From Emergomyces orientalis (taxonomy: Eukaryota; Ascomycota; Eurotiomycetes; Onygenales; Ajellomycetaceae), in contig MOWL01000067.1 in assembly GCA_002110485.1 (NCBI GenBank), positions 4,216,001-4,280,000 on the forward strand: a stretch of DNA of 64,000 nt, read 5' to 3'. The notes under the pieces were generated by a model. That model made no database searches, was not told the origin of the DNA, and saw nothing but the letters and a program-made list of their open reading frames with translations. A program made the position numbers and the translations under genes. The number at the start of each line of letters is the position of its first letter. Position 1 is the stretch's first letter. Positions 38,522-49,300 of this stretch are shown here, in pieces.

Positions 38522-39207
38522 ATATTTTCTTTTCTTTTTCCGCCGCTTTTTCTTTCTTTTTTCTGCTGCACAAGACATATATCTACCAGCTATCACTACA
38601 GCAGGTCTAGATTTATTTACTCACAACAAATCATTTGCTTTCTGTGTGTGTTATATACTCTCAATATATAGAGAGATAATGTGATTTTTCTCTCTTCTCC
38701 CCTTGTCCCCTCGCTCTTCCTACTTACCATTCTCTTTCTTTTGATTTAAGTTATTTTTCTTCATATCTACACAGTATTTTTTTTTTTTTAATTTCCCTTT
38801 TTCTACTTCCACCACATACTACTATCTATACATACACCTATACCAAAATCTATCTATGGAGTAAAAGTGCCTGTTCATTTTCTTTTAATGTACTCTATTC
38901 CCAACCATGAAGCGCCCGGCAAAACTTCGAGCAAACTCTACAGTACACACGCCGGCATCTTCCAATTCCATGCTCTGGCGAGTCCCATTGCTACATGTAA
39001 ACGCTATCAGTCTGCCCGCTTGGGAAGTGGGGGATCAGATTCCCGGCTTACGGATACCGCTTGGTGGGTTTCTCCTTTTCTTTTAAAAAAGAACAATCGT
39101 CGAATATATCACTTGTTTAGATATATTCAGTTTGTTTATGCTGATTAGTTGTTATGCGTTATGGTCTCTCTCAAGGAAATGAGTTGATGCACAAAACTTC
39201 AGCATAG

Positions 39208-40257
39208 ATGAACACTTCTATACATACTAAACAACTGCTAATGCTATTTATAAAAAAAACAGCCTTCCTATCATCCCTACGGACTAATCTACAGATATCC
39301 TCTTCGAATGAGGACTTACTTCCACCCTCGCCACTCATCCCCATTACGAATACATCTGATTTCCTAAACCCGTTCCCCCACCCTCCAACACAAACGAAAA
39401 AGGCTTACCTCCCCCGCTCAACTCCCAATGGAATACCGTACTCGTCGCAAGACACCCCCGAAGACATATGCAAGAATGAATCCAACAACAATGTCCAGAT
39501 ACCATTCAACTCCACTACAACAGTACCCCTCACAACCTCCTCCGCCACAACGGAAGTCGACATACTCTCCTCTCTCCGCCTCGTGTCCGACAGCGTCGCC
39601 CAACAACGCCAAATCGCCGTAAAATGCATACTCACCCACCCCGCCATCCTCGCCCCTTCAATCATGCTCTTCCTCACAATTGCCAAACTCCTCTACACCG
39701 GCTCACCCAGTGATCTCATTCTCATGGTCTCCCTCTGGTCTCTCTGCAGCCTCCTCGCCCTCTTGTCCATCAGATATATGGTCCGCGGTTACTCCAACCT
39801 CGCCGAGCGCGTGGGCAACTGGTCCTGGCTCTCTGAGAGCTCCGTGAACGGAATCTCGCAGCGCCGCGATGAGATTCTCGTGGCGAAATGTGGTCAAGAT
39901 ATCGTTGCCGTGCTCGTGCTCAGGATCGCAAAGACGGTGGTGCCTAATGATGCTACGAATGCGGGGGTCCTACTGAGGCCACGGTCGTCGAGGCGGAAGA
40001 GCTCGGCGAGGTGGACGGGGATTATTCGTGCATGGAGTGTCAAGCAGTCACATCGCCATTGCGGGGTTGGGACGCGGCTTCTTGAAGAAGCTGTGGGGTA
40101 TTGTCAGTTGAGGAGTCTAGATGGGCCCGTCTTCGCAGATGATCATGCTAATGCAACGCGAGTGTTGCCCAGTGTGTTTCATGGGAAATTTCTGGAACAT
40201 GATCGGTGGGCACGCCGGTTGCTGGAGCGGGTTATTTTGGAGCAGAGGGGGCGTTGA
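39208..40257 (+). CDS. Membrane-anchored GNAT-family N-acetyltransferase-like protein
   Basis: The open frame of 349 codons has a disordered Pro/Thr-rich N-terminal third and two adjacent hydrophobic segments (about residues 138-165 and 168-194, forming a hairpin). A C-terminal GNAT-like domain follows. Its acetyl-CoA loop is HRHCGVGTRLLEEAV (R-x-x-G-x-G), preceded by the beta strand GIIRAWSVKQ and followed by ANATRVLPSVFHGKFLEHDRW. The N-terminus is uncertain. An ATG at 38907 in the context ACCATGA could begin an upstream exon ending at 39063 (donor GTGGGT) that joins in phase to an acceptor at about 39277. In that model the first 23 codons of the simple ORF would be intron. The substrate cannot be predicted. 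Confidence 0.75.
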   Translation: MNTSIHTKQLLMLFIKKTAFLSSLRTNLQISSSNEDLLPPSPLIPITNTSDFLNPFPHPPTQTKKAYLPRSTPNGIPYSSQDTPEDICKNESNNNVQIPFNSTTTVPLTTSSATTEVDILSSLRLVSDSVAQQRQIAVKCILTHPAILAPSIMLFLTIAKLLYTGSPSDLILMVSLWSLCSLLALLSIRYMVRGYSNLAERVGNWSWLSESSVNGISQRRDEILVAKCGQDIVAVLVLRIAKTVVPNDATNAGVLLRPRSSRRKSSARWTGIIRAWSVKQSHRHCGVGTRLLEEAVGYCQLRSLDGPVFADDHANATRVLPSVFHGKFLEHDRWARRLLERVILEQRGR

Positions 40258-42887
40258 TTCTTTTGCTTTCATTCTATATATATATCTCTATATATAAATC
40301 TGTGATTTTTGCATGATACCTACAATACACCGCTTGATACGCTCGTTTTTTGTGTGTGTTTCTCTCTCTAGTTTATTTAGCGATTTAAATTTTGCGCAAT
40401 ATACATATATATACACAGTCGCTTGTTCGGGTCCGTTTGGAATGCGATATGATACACGAGAGAAGACTTCGACTTCATGTGTGTTACAGCTCGGATTGAA
40501 AACACAGGATGGGGAAAAATTGGAAATATGCCTTCTTATTTTACCTAGACACTAGCATTGTATTTTTGCAGCAAAGGGACTGACTGGTTTCTGATCTCGT
40601 TCGCTATCCTAAGATTAAAGCATATTCTCTCTCCTTTCCTTCCTACTGAATCAATAGCTGTTCTGTTCTGTTCTATCAGTTTTCTTCTCGATCCCCACTT
40701 CTCCTCAATATTCATTCGTTTGTTTGCGCTTTTTGCCTAGTCTAGGTGGTTGGATGAAGATGGCCGAAGTGCTCACACAGAATAATATCAAAACCCCTCC
40801 CTCTACATCCTCCTTTTCTCCCCTCTGCTCCTATGTTTGATAAATACGAAGAGTCCGTACAACGAGCTGAACTTCAGAACATGCAGAGTGAGTAGTCCAC
40901 TGGCATGAAAGGAAGTCAAACAAAGAATTCCAGCTTCTCTCACGATGACTGGGTATCAAAAAACCCCGCCACCCAAACAACTCTTGCAACTCATACTATT
41001 CACTCAACTCCACCGCTCCAGAAGAACCGAAGCTTACGTTGCCCTGTCGTCAGCACTAAAATCCGAAACACTTCATGAAACTGATACTGAGTTATCCAAG
41101 GTGCGCATGTAGGCATGGCACAACCCATGGCTAGCATACTTAGTTACCACCCACGGGATGAGATTCCAGGTAAGAATTGCAACCCGGTTTGGTAGATCTC
41201 TGCCCGGCGCGCCAACAACGGCTTGACATTGGACTACCATGGATTTCACCTCTTTGGACGGAGTAACGACTGGGTTAGGATCAGCATCAAGGTGCACAAG
41301 GGCGAGGTAAATCCTCGCTAGTGTTCTTCTCCTTTGGTTCCATTATTGGCTTTTGTTCCGATCCACCCCGTTTCCGGGTATTGTTGCTTGTTCGTTCAAA
41401 GGCGGGTTGTTTCCAAGGATATGCAGGAGCTCGGTATGGTATGGTAGTTCGCAACATCCCCCCCCCCAAAATAGCCCTTGCAATATTTTCTCTTTTATTG
41501 ACGGATCCAAGATACACATGCCGTTCAGTCAACAAACAATATGATGTGTCTATGGCTCTCTTTTCCTTTTTTTCCCTTTTTTTTTCCGTCCTCCCGCCTC
41601 AATTCAATCAAAATCAATAGCTCGGTCAACTTCCATGGATATGAAAGGAGGTCGTGCAGGGCTAAACCTCCTCCTCTGATCCCCGACGATCAACGCAGTG
41701 TATACGTACTCATTCTCCACACGCACAACTAGCATATACTCAGCGTAGGCCGTAATACACACTTCCATATTCCCGGTTGACTATCAATCACTTCAAACCC
41801 GCAACGTCTCTGCCATTTTGATTCCTGCCCTATCTCTTCAGAAAACGTTTAGAAGCCCCAACAACAAAATCCGAAAGCAAGGAAAATTGCTGTATCTTCA
41901 AAACTCCCGCAAATAAAATATCTACCCAGCCCAACCCCCGCTCATCCTGGCACTTTCGTTGTGTGATGTAACTACAGATGTTCGTCCATAGAAAACTGCC
42001 ACGATGACACGCCCTGTCCCCGCACCCCACCAGATGTTTGGGGGGCCCGGGTCAAAGAAGGTTTGTTGACGAGTGACGAGATATTATTAGCCTTAATAAT
42101 ATTAACTTTAATACATGGAAAAGATATCCTTGAAGTCAAAAATGTGCGCTCTTGTCCTCCATACTCGTCCTGTACAAAACTCACGGAGGATTGAGGCAAC
42201 GATTGGTGGCATCGAGAAGGCGTTGCCAAGGGGTGAGAATCCTGTAACTACACATCGCTTGTCTCAACCTCTGACAAAACGTCCGTTTCGTCCGTTGCGC
42301 TCGCTTCGGACCCTAGGTTTGCCTCAACTGCTATCCACGGATGTCTCGCATCACACCATGCTATTTCTGCTCTAATCCAGACCGTGAAGTCATGACATTA
42401 GTCGATTTAACTGCCACAATGGGAACTCGGGCATATCGTTATTCTCAAACGCACGCAATTGGCGCCCCATCCACGCGCTGGCAGCAAACATGAATGAGAG
42501 AACAATACCAGTTTTTTGGAACCCAAATATTCCAGCTCCATGATAGCAGGATGGCATCGGATGCTTGGGATCATTTCTCGTCAGCTAACTATATGGTTGA
42601 TTTATTACAGTTTTACCATTCCTTGATTTTCAAGCAACTCAATCCAAGATAGCACTGCCAGCAAATTTTTGATTTCCATCTGCAAATCAGAATTGATCCA
42701 GTTAATCTCGCTGGACTTAACTAATATGGAAGAATCAGTTCTAGCTTCCCTTCACTGTTTCAGGCACCTCAAAAATTCCATTGTATCTTACAGAACATCT
42801 AATTCCGATACGTTAAAGGAACAATTTGATCTAAATCAACCTTATTAAAGAAGATATTAAAAATTAAAAAGCCAAATTCCAGCAACG
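40258..42887. other. 2.6 kb spacer before the molybdenum block
   Basis: I see no supported gene. The ORFs here (41073-41297 minus, 41287-41535 minus, 41321-41620 plus, 42115-42375 plus) overlap one another and lack family signatures. The patch 41080-41330 is more GC-balanced than its surroundings. A C9 run lies near 41459-41467. The last 500 bases are AT-rich and presumably contain the promoter of the MoeA-like gene. No tRNA, tandem array or terminal repeat was found. Confidence 0.5.
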
Positions 42888-44486
42888 ATGGCCATCTCCT
42901 ATGAAGAAGCCATTCGTATCATCGAAGCGGAGGCTGCGGCTTTCTCCCATATTTTCAAAGAATCCACAGAAACCATACAGCTGCATAAGGCTCTAAACCG
43001 GATATCAAAAAATACGCATCTCTCCCCATTATCTACACCAAAATGGGACACGTCTGCAATGGATGGCTATGCGTTAAGCTCAAAAGCAACGCAAGGGGCC
43101 TCAGAGCAGAACCCCGTGGTATTTGTCGTCAAAGCTACCATCGCTGCAGGCGATGAGCCCCCGGCTATATCAGGGGCGCCAGAGCATGGGATATATCCCT
43201 GTGTGGAGATCATGACTGGAGCCCGCTTTCCGCCCTATTTTGCCGGGGATGAGCAGCCCTTTGATTGTTGCGTGCGGGTAGAGGATACAGTGCCTGTGAG
43301 GGCAAATTCTCGTACCAATGGAAGCACGCGAGAGGGGGCGGGCAATTTCATACATGTCATCAAACCTGCGTGCCCTAATCAGCATAAGCGGATTGCGGGT
43401 GAAGATTTCTGTCAAGGGAATATGATCGTTGCAGAAGGGTCGACTATACGGCCGCCTCATATCATGGCGTTGGCTTCTGTCGGTGTGGAGACATTGGCTG
43501 TATTACGAAAACCACGCGTTGCTATCTTCTCTACAGGCTCAGAGTTGATCAATCAAAACGGCCAGTCGCCTACTTATACGACTTCTACCGCTGCAAGTTA
43601 TATATGTGGCAGTGGGATTCCGGATGTCAATGGACCATATATCTCTGCAATATTAGAAGAGCAAGGTTGCGATGTTGACTTTCTAGGAGTGATAGAAGAT
43701 AACAGCGAGATTGCAGCCAAGAAAATCCTATCCCATCTACAACGGATGCGGTGGCAGTATGACATACTCATTACCACCGGCGGTGTCTCGGTGGGGAGAT
43801 TTGATTTCATCCGAGAAACTATGGAGAGATTGAATGCTTCAATACATTTCCATAGAGTTGCCATGCGGCCGGGCCACCCTGCTCTTTTTGCAACAATTCC
43901 TTACACTTCCGGATCTTGGGGTTCTCAGAGTGGCCATGGGAATGTCACTTTTGCGCAGATATTATCTCCATCTTCTACAACTTCTCTTGAACGTTTGAAC
44001 ATCAAGATGAAGGAGAAGGAAGTCGCATTTTTTGGCCTTCCAGGAAACCCCGTTGCTAGCGCTGCTTGTCTACAATTTCTCGTAATGCCATTTCTTCGCG
44101 AGCTGGTTTCAAAGCCATATGAGCAGCCTATCCCAGCTGTAGTCTGCCCTCTTGAAAAGCATCACCAGCACATAAATGGCAATAAACAGAACGGGATCAA
44201 GCAAGGTGATTGTGATGGTGGTCTTGATCTAGGCAATGGTATCTCCACTAATAGAAAACTAGTGGCATCATTTCCATTTGATAAAGATGTATTTCGGGCT
44301 GGGAGGATGCTTTCTAGAAAAGATCACGGTATAATGGAGGTTGGCATCGTCGCAGACCATAGTCCTGGTAAGATCAGTCCATTTCTGGAGGCTGATTGTT
44401 GGGTGCATGTTCGCCCAGGTCGTGGAGAGCTGAGGGAAGGCGATCGTGTTGGTTTGTACCCTTTGATGAGCGGGCGTGCCATCTGA
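42888..44486 (+). CDS. Stand-alone MoeA-type molybdopterin molybdenumtransferase
   Basis: This family inserts molybdate into adenylated molybdopterin. It is a single exon of 532 aa. Signatures are AMDGYA (about residue 56), AGDEPP, IMTGARFP, STGSELINQNG, DVNGPYISAILEEQGCD, the MoeA/MogA loop TTGGVSVGRFDFIRETMERL, MRPGHPALFA and GLPGNPVASAACLQFLV. The C-terminal domain IV is preceded by a Gly/Asn/Asp-rich insert (about 425-450), which makes it longer than bacterial MoeA (about 410 aa). The usual fungal insertase (cnxE/gephyrin type) is a fusion with a MogA-like G domain; no such domain is present here. It is convergent with the MobA-like gene, with 212 bases between stops. Inference: it may serve the neighbouring oxidoreductase specifically. 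Confidence 0.92.
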   Translation: MAISYEEAIRIIEAEAAAFSHIFKESTETIQLHKALNRISKNTHLSPLSTPKWDTSAMDGYALSSKATQGASEQNPVVFVVKATIAAGDEPPAISGAPEHGIYPCVEIMTGARFPPYFAGDEQPFDCCVRVEDTVPVRANSRTNGSTREGAGNFIHVIKPACPNQHKRIAGEDFCQGNMIVAEGSTIRPPHIMALASVGVETLAVLRKPRVAIFSTGSELINQNGQSPTYTTSTAASYICGSGIPDVNGPYISAILEEQGCDVDFLGVIEDNSEIAAKKILSHLQRMRWQYDILITTGGVSVGRFDFIRETMERLNASIHFHRVAMRPGHPALFATIPYTSGSWGSQSGHGNVTFAQILSPSSTTSLERLNIKMKEKEVAFFGLPGNPVASAACLQFLVMPFLRELVSKPYEQPIPAVVCPLEKHHQHINGNKQNGIKQGDCDGGLDLGNGISTNRKLVASFPFDKDVFRAGRMLSRKDHGIMEVGIVADHSPGKISPFLEADCWVHVRPGRGELREGDRVGLYPLMSGRAI

Positions 44487-44698
44487 CTCTTTCTGTTTCT
44501 CAGTTTTATTTTAAATGAGAGCTGCTGGCCAGGTGGTTAGTACGGTATCTCCTTCATTGGACCTTTTTTCTCTTGTTACGTCTTCCTTCCCCAGGCAAAG
44601 CCAAGGATAATAAACCCTTCGACCAACTATTACGTACACAATAATTAATTATTGACACGCTCTAACACGCATAATAATTATAATATCTATGTATGATT

Positions 44699-45601
44699 TT
44701 AGTTTCTAATCACACTCTCATCTGCACCCCTGCTAGCTTCCCCCTTTTCAAATAATCTCACAGCTTCTCTCCACTCCTCGACGGTGTTCGCATTGAACAA
44801 CCATAGCTCATCCTGTGGTACCACCATCCTCAATGTCCCCGGTCCCTTAGAAGCAAACTCCTCGATAACAAAACGCGGACCCGTCCTACCCTGCTTCACG
44901 TTCCCATCCAACCTTCTAAGAGCCTCGGGTGTCCATATGGCTAATAGAGGCTCGCAATGACCCTGCTTGTTCCGGTAGCAGGTCAACACTGGTTGTCCAG
45001 AAGAAGTTTTACTGATACCGTTGCTAAAGTGGTGCTCCTGCAAGAACCGCACCGCACTAGGAGTCAGGAGAGGGAAATCGCATGCTACTACGAGCCATGT
45101 TGAGGTTGAATTTGTGTTGTGAGCAGCTAAGAGGCCGGCCGCTGGGCCGATGTCGTAATACGACTCTCGGTTTTGGTCATCGCCAATTGTCTGTGGGATT
45201 GAGTGGGAGAGAGTTGGCGTATCGTAGACGAATCGGAGATTGATATTGATCGCGTTCCCACCCTCATCACCGCAGTTGTCATAGTCGGATGAAGGGTGTG
45301 ATCTCACAACACCACTCGCATCCTCCCAAAAGTCGTGGTTTGAGCTGTTGAGTAGCTGCTCTGGGTATACGCGTACATGTACATCCCCCGTTTGTTTTCT
45401 TGATGCTTGTAGTATATCAGATACAGCGTCCTGGTCCTTTAGCGAGAGATGAATCACATCTAACTCGGGACACGCTCTCTTTATCATCTGCGCAAGATGC
45501 AGATACAGGGGCGGTGAGCTGTCAGTATAGCGGAGCAGCTCCTTCCGCGAACCCATGCGTGATGACTGGCCTCTCGCGAGAATGAGGGCTTGGAGAGGCA
45601 T
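44699..45601 (-). CDS. mobA: MobA-type molybdenum cofactor guanylyltransferase
   Basis: Bacterial MobA joins GMP from GTP to Mo-molybdopterin to make the MGD cofactor of DMSO reductase-superfamily enzymes. It is a single exon of 300 aa. The nucleotide-binding start is ALILARGQSSRMGSRKELL, matching LAGGxSxRMGxxK except that the second Gly is Arg. Next come IGPAAGLLAAH (GPLAG motif), VACDFPLLTP (CDxPxL, metal-binding Asp), GQPVLTCYRNKQGHCEPLLAIW and FNANTVEEW (NxNTPED-like). An insert rich in Asp, Asn and Gly lies at about residues 95-135. Eukaryotes are generally said to lack this enzyme. A non-Mo nucleotidyltransferase is the main alternative, but the CD-P, EPL and NANT motifs plus the neighbours favour MobA. 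It is divergent from the oxidoreductase gene. Confidence 0.85.
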   Translation of the reverse strand: MPLQALILARGQSSRMGSRKELLRYTDSSPPLYLHLAQMIKRACPELDVIHLSLKDQDAVSDILQASRKQTGDVHVRVYPEQLLNSSNHDFWEDASGVVRSHPSSDYDNCGDEGGNAININLRFVYDTPTLSHSIPQTIGDDQNRESYYDIGPAAGLLAAHNTNSTSTWLVVACDFPLLTPSAVRFLQEHHFSNGISKTSSGQPVLTCYRNKQGHCEPLLAIWTPEALRRLDGNVKQGRTGPRFVIEEFASKGPGTLRMVVPQDELWLFNANTVEEWREAVRLFEKGEASRGADESVIRN

Positions 45602-46330
45602 ATTTTATTCTGTATCCATTTTTATAAAGCCGTGAGAAGTGCTTGTTGAGATATATACGTGTTAGTGAATAGGGGTAGACGGGAGATTTACTCCTCTTGA
45701 GCAATTTTTTTTTGGTGAAAATACGAGTCAATTGATTTTAGCTAGTGTGTTAACAGGACGATTTTTTTTTAAAAGAGATCTCGAAACAAGATATTCATTA
45801 CTAGTCTGTAGACAAGTAGCCATGATCATTCATGTCTTAGCTCTCCTTTTATGTGTCAGACTTGCGCCAGGAATAGTTATGCCTGACTAAGCGACTCCCA
45901 TTCGCAGCATCAATCTTGACATCTTGACTGGCATCTTGACATCATCGCAAATATAGCCACTCTTGAATTTTACCACGGAATTGACTGCCGCCACTAACAC
46001 ACAAAGTCAAACAAAGTTGTTTTCTTGTTTAGCAAAATACCTAAACTTGGTTCAATGACGGGTTGGGTTGAGCCCTTGCCGCAATTCCCGGCAAGGTTGA
46101 ACGCCCATGGCCAGATCCAAACGTCTGCGAAAATGCGGTTCGCTACCTCCATTTTACTCTCGACAGCTTTGGGAGTACGTGGAGAGAGCTTTATCTGCGT
46201 GAATGGTAGATTATTTGTTATAGAGTCCATGCGTCGTACTGAGCATCGCCAAATTGATAACAATACGATTTCAGTGCAGTATTGACAAATCAAATTGAAC
46301 ATCTACCACCCGCCCTCAGTTGAGTCAAAA
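45602..46330. promoter_or_regulatory. Divergent promoter shared by mobA and the molybdenum oxidoreductase
   Basis: The two start codons face away from each other across 729 bases. Three copies of ATCTTGAC lie at 45913-45920, 45921-45928 and 45933-45940, in a stretch that otherwise shows no gene. The first two abut and the third follows after four bases. Overlapping ORFs on both strands at 45994-46302 have no family features. The repeat is a candidate shared regulatory site; this is inference. Confidence 0.5.
45913..45940. repeat. Triple direct repeat ATCTTGAC
   Basis: Exact eight-base unit, three copies in 28 bases, about 310 bases from the MobA start and 390 from the oxidoreductase start. 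The spacing (8 then 12 bases) could suit a multimeric regulator. No known factor is assigned. Confidence 0.6.
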
Positions 46331-49300
46331 ATGGCAGCCGGGAATCAAGATACAAAATCAGCGACTCCATATGAGTCTCGCGACTCTGTCAAAGATATAT
46401 GGGGCACACGCACGCCATTCAAACATGAATGGCCGCAACGATGCGACGCTAATATCGTTGAGACACCAGACAAATGGGTGCAAAGCGCCTGTGTGCTTTG
46501 CAGGTATGGGAGTCATCACCCCGGTTGTGCAATAGGGCTTTATTATTAAAAATTTTGATATCGTCTTGCCTTGCTGTTCACCGGCTAATTAGAATGGATC
46601 GTAGCAATGGATGCGGATTGGATATTGGAGTAAAAGATGGTAAGGTGGTCGGGGTACGCGGTCGTGTTTCCGACCGCGTTAACAAGGGCAGACTGGGCCC
46701 CAAGGGACTGAATGGGTAAGGAGATAACTAAGTTTTGCGATCCTTCCTTCCTTTTTTCATTATTTCTTTCTTCTTCTGCGGAAGTACTATCCCGAAGCTT
46801 TCCGTTGCTCACTATTGCTGAGTGCTTGTGCAGCTGGGTTTCAATAAACCACTGCGATCGTCTCAGATATCCACTCGTACGCCGGAACGGGAAGCTCCAA
46901 CGAGCTTCATGGGATGAAGCCATGTCTTTGATTGTTGAAAGGACAAAAGAGGTTCAAGCAAGGTTGACAAACCATGGCATTGGTTTTTACACCTCTGGAC
47001 AACTGTTCCTGGAAGAATACTACGTCCTTGCAATGGTCGGCAAGGCTGGCTTAAATACATTGCATATGTACGTACATCACCATAAAATTTGGTTAAAACT
47101 TTTCGTTTGTCAGGATGGTCTAATATTCTCAACAGGGATGGTAATACCCGTCTATGTACAGCATCTGCTGCAGCCAGCATGCGGGAATCTTTCGGCTGCG
47201 ATGGTCAGCCAGGATCGTATAGTGATATCGATTACACAGATTGCCTATTCATGGTAGGTCACAACGTGGCCCATACCCAGACAGTGCTATGGGCTCGCAT
47301 CTTAGACCGTCTGGACGGCCCCAATCCACCGAAACTCATTGTAGTTGACCCCAGAAAATCAGAAACGGCAACAAGGGCTACTGTGCATCTAGCAACCAAG
47401 AGTGGAACAAATCTTGCTTTGCTTAATGGTGTGCAACATCTACTCTTCGAAAATGGTTGGATAGACCAAGAGTTCGTTTCGAAGCATGTGGTGGGAATAG
47501 ATGATCTTCGCAAGGTCGTCGATAAGTATACTCCCGATTACGTGGAAAAAGTCACTGGTGTCCCCAGGGCACAACTGCAAGAGGCTGCGAAAATTATTGG
47601 AACTGCTCCCTCTCTGCTGTCTACTGCGCTTCAAGGCGTATATCAGTCAAACCAAGCGACTGCCAGTGCTTGCCAGATCAATAATATCAACCTCCTGCGC
47701 GGGAAGATCGGAAAACCCGGTAGCGGGGTCCTCCAGATGAACGGGCAACCCACGGCCCAGAACAATCGTGAGACTGGTTGCGATGGGGAGTACCCAGGAT
47801 TTCGTAATTTTGAAAATCCCAAACATATGCAAGAGATCGCTGAAATCTGGAACATCGACACGATTAAAATGCCTCACTGGAACCAGCCAACTCACATACA
47901 GAACATGCTCAGTTTCATTGAAAATGGTTCCATCGAAATGTTCTGGATTTCCGGAACCAATCCGCTCGTCAGTCTTCCGAATCTGCACAGGATTCGGAAT
48001 TTATTATCCAAACCCGACTTATTTGTGGTGACACAAGATATCTTCCTAACAGAGACTGCGGCTCTTTCAGATGTGGTTCTCCCCGCTGCTCAATGGGCAG
48101 AGAAAACGGGATGTTTCACTAACGCTGATCGTACTATGCATCTATCTCATAAAGCAGTGGATCCTCCCGGCGAAGCCAGATCGGACCTGGACATCTGGCT
48201 TGACTTTGCAAAGAGAATGGACTTCAAGAATAAAGATGGAAAACCATTGATTCCGTACACATGTCCTGAAGAGGTATTTGAAGCATGGAAGCAGATGTCG
48301 GTCGGTCGGCCATTGGACTGTAGCGGGTTGTCGTATGAGAAATTGACCGGCGGATCAGGGATTCAGTGGCCATGCACCACAGAATATCCTCATGGCAAGG
48401 AGCGTTTGTTCGAGGATGGGAAATTCTTCACAGACATGGACTATTGTGAGTCGTTCGGGCATGACCTGGAGACTGGGGTGCCCTACACGAAACAACAGTA
48501 CATGGAAATGAACCCTGGCGGTAGAGCAATTTTGAAAGCAGCTCATTACAAACCACCCATGGAGGTGGTAGATGATCAATACCCTTTGCACTTGACCACC
48601 GGGAGGAATGTCTATCATTTCCACACGCGGACAAAGACCGGACGTTCGAAGAGGCTCCAGGATGCGGATTCTGAGCCGGTTATTCATGTGTCTCGAGCGG
48701 ACGCGGAGGCTCTGCATTTAGCGAACGGGGAGATGGTCATTGTTCGGTCGCGCCGCGGTGGTATTGAGCTACCAGTCACAATCCGCGATATTGCCAAGGG
48801 ACATGTGTTCATCCCTTTCCATTTTGGCTATTTTGATGCCAAGGACGACAGAGCTCGCGCAGCAAATGAATTAACTCTTGGTAAGTTGTGACGCTGCATC
48901 ACATCTTCGCTTCTCCTGCCGCCTTGAACGCTTGTAGTTCGATATTAAATTAACCCTACTTAGAACAATGGGACATGATCTCCAAACAACCAATGTTCAA
49001 GTCCGGAGCTGTCCGCATCGAAAAATGTGTCCAAAAGGAAGGTAGCCGCAAACAAGCTAAACGTGCCAGAGAAGAGCAGACCAGTGCAGTCGAGAATATC
49101 GAAAAGAAGAAGGGTTGGGCCCAACATGCCACAGAGATTCCAAAACAACAGCGCTTACGCTGTCTCGAACTATGGATGGGCGCGACACACGAAGGCCTGG
49201 AGATGCTCATAGAGATCTATAGGGACTTGATCCCACGACTCGTCCACGATTTGGAAGTCCAGTCGGGACTTGGCGTGATGTGTCAAATCACGACCAATAT

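Larger units (their letters stand above)
37366..38906. other. Long pyrimidine-rich spacer with a GC-rich island
   Basis: From 37366 to about 38050 the sequence is T-rich dynein 3' flank without a gene. From about 38060 to 38470 the composition changes sharply to GC-rich (see the separate entry). From 38470 to 38906 it is again T/C-rich with a T30 run. No standard gene is supported. Confidence 0.5.

Noticed and set aside
45994..46302. Overlapping ORFs on both strands in the mobA/oxidoreductase promoter
   Set aside because: Each is the shadow of the other, neither has a recognisable motif, and the plus-strand one ends just before the true start at 46331.
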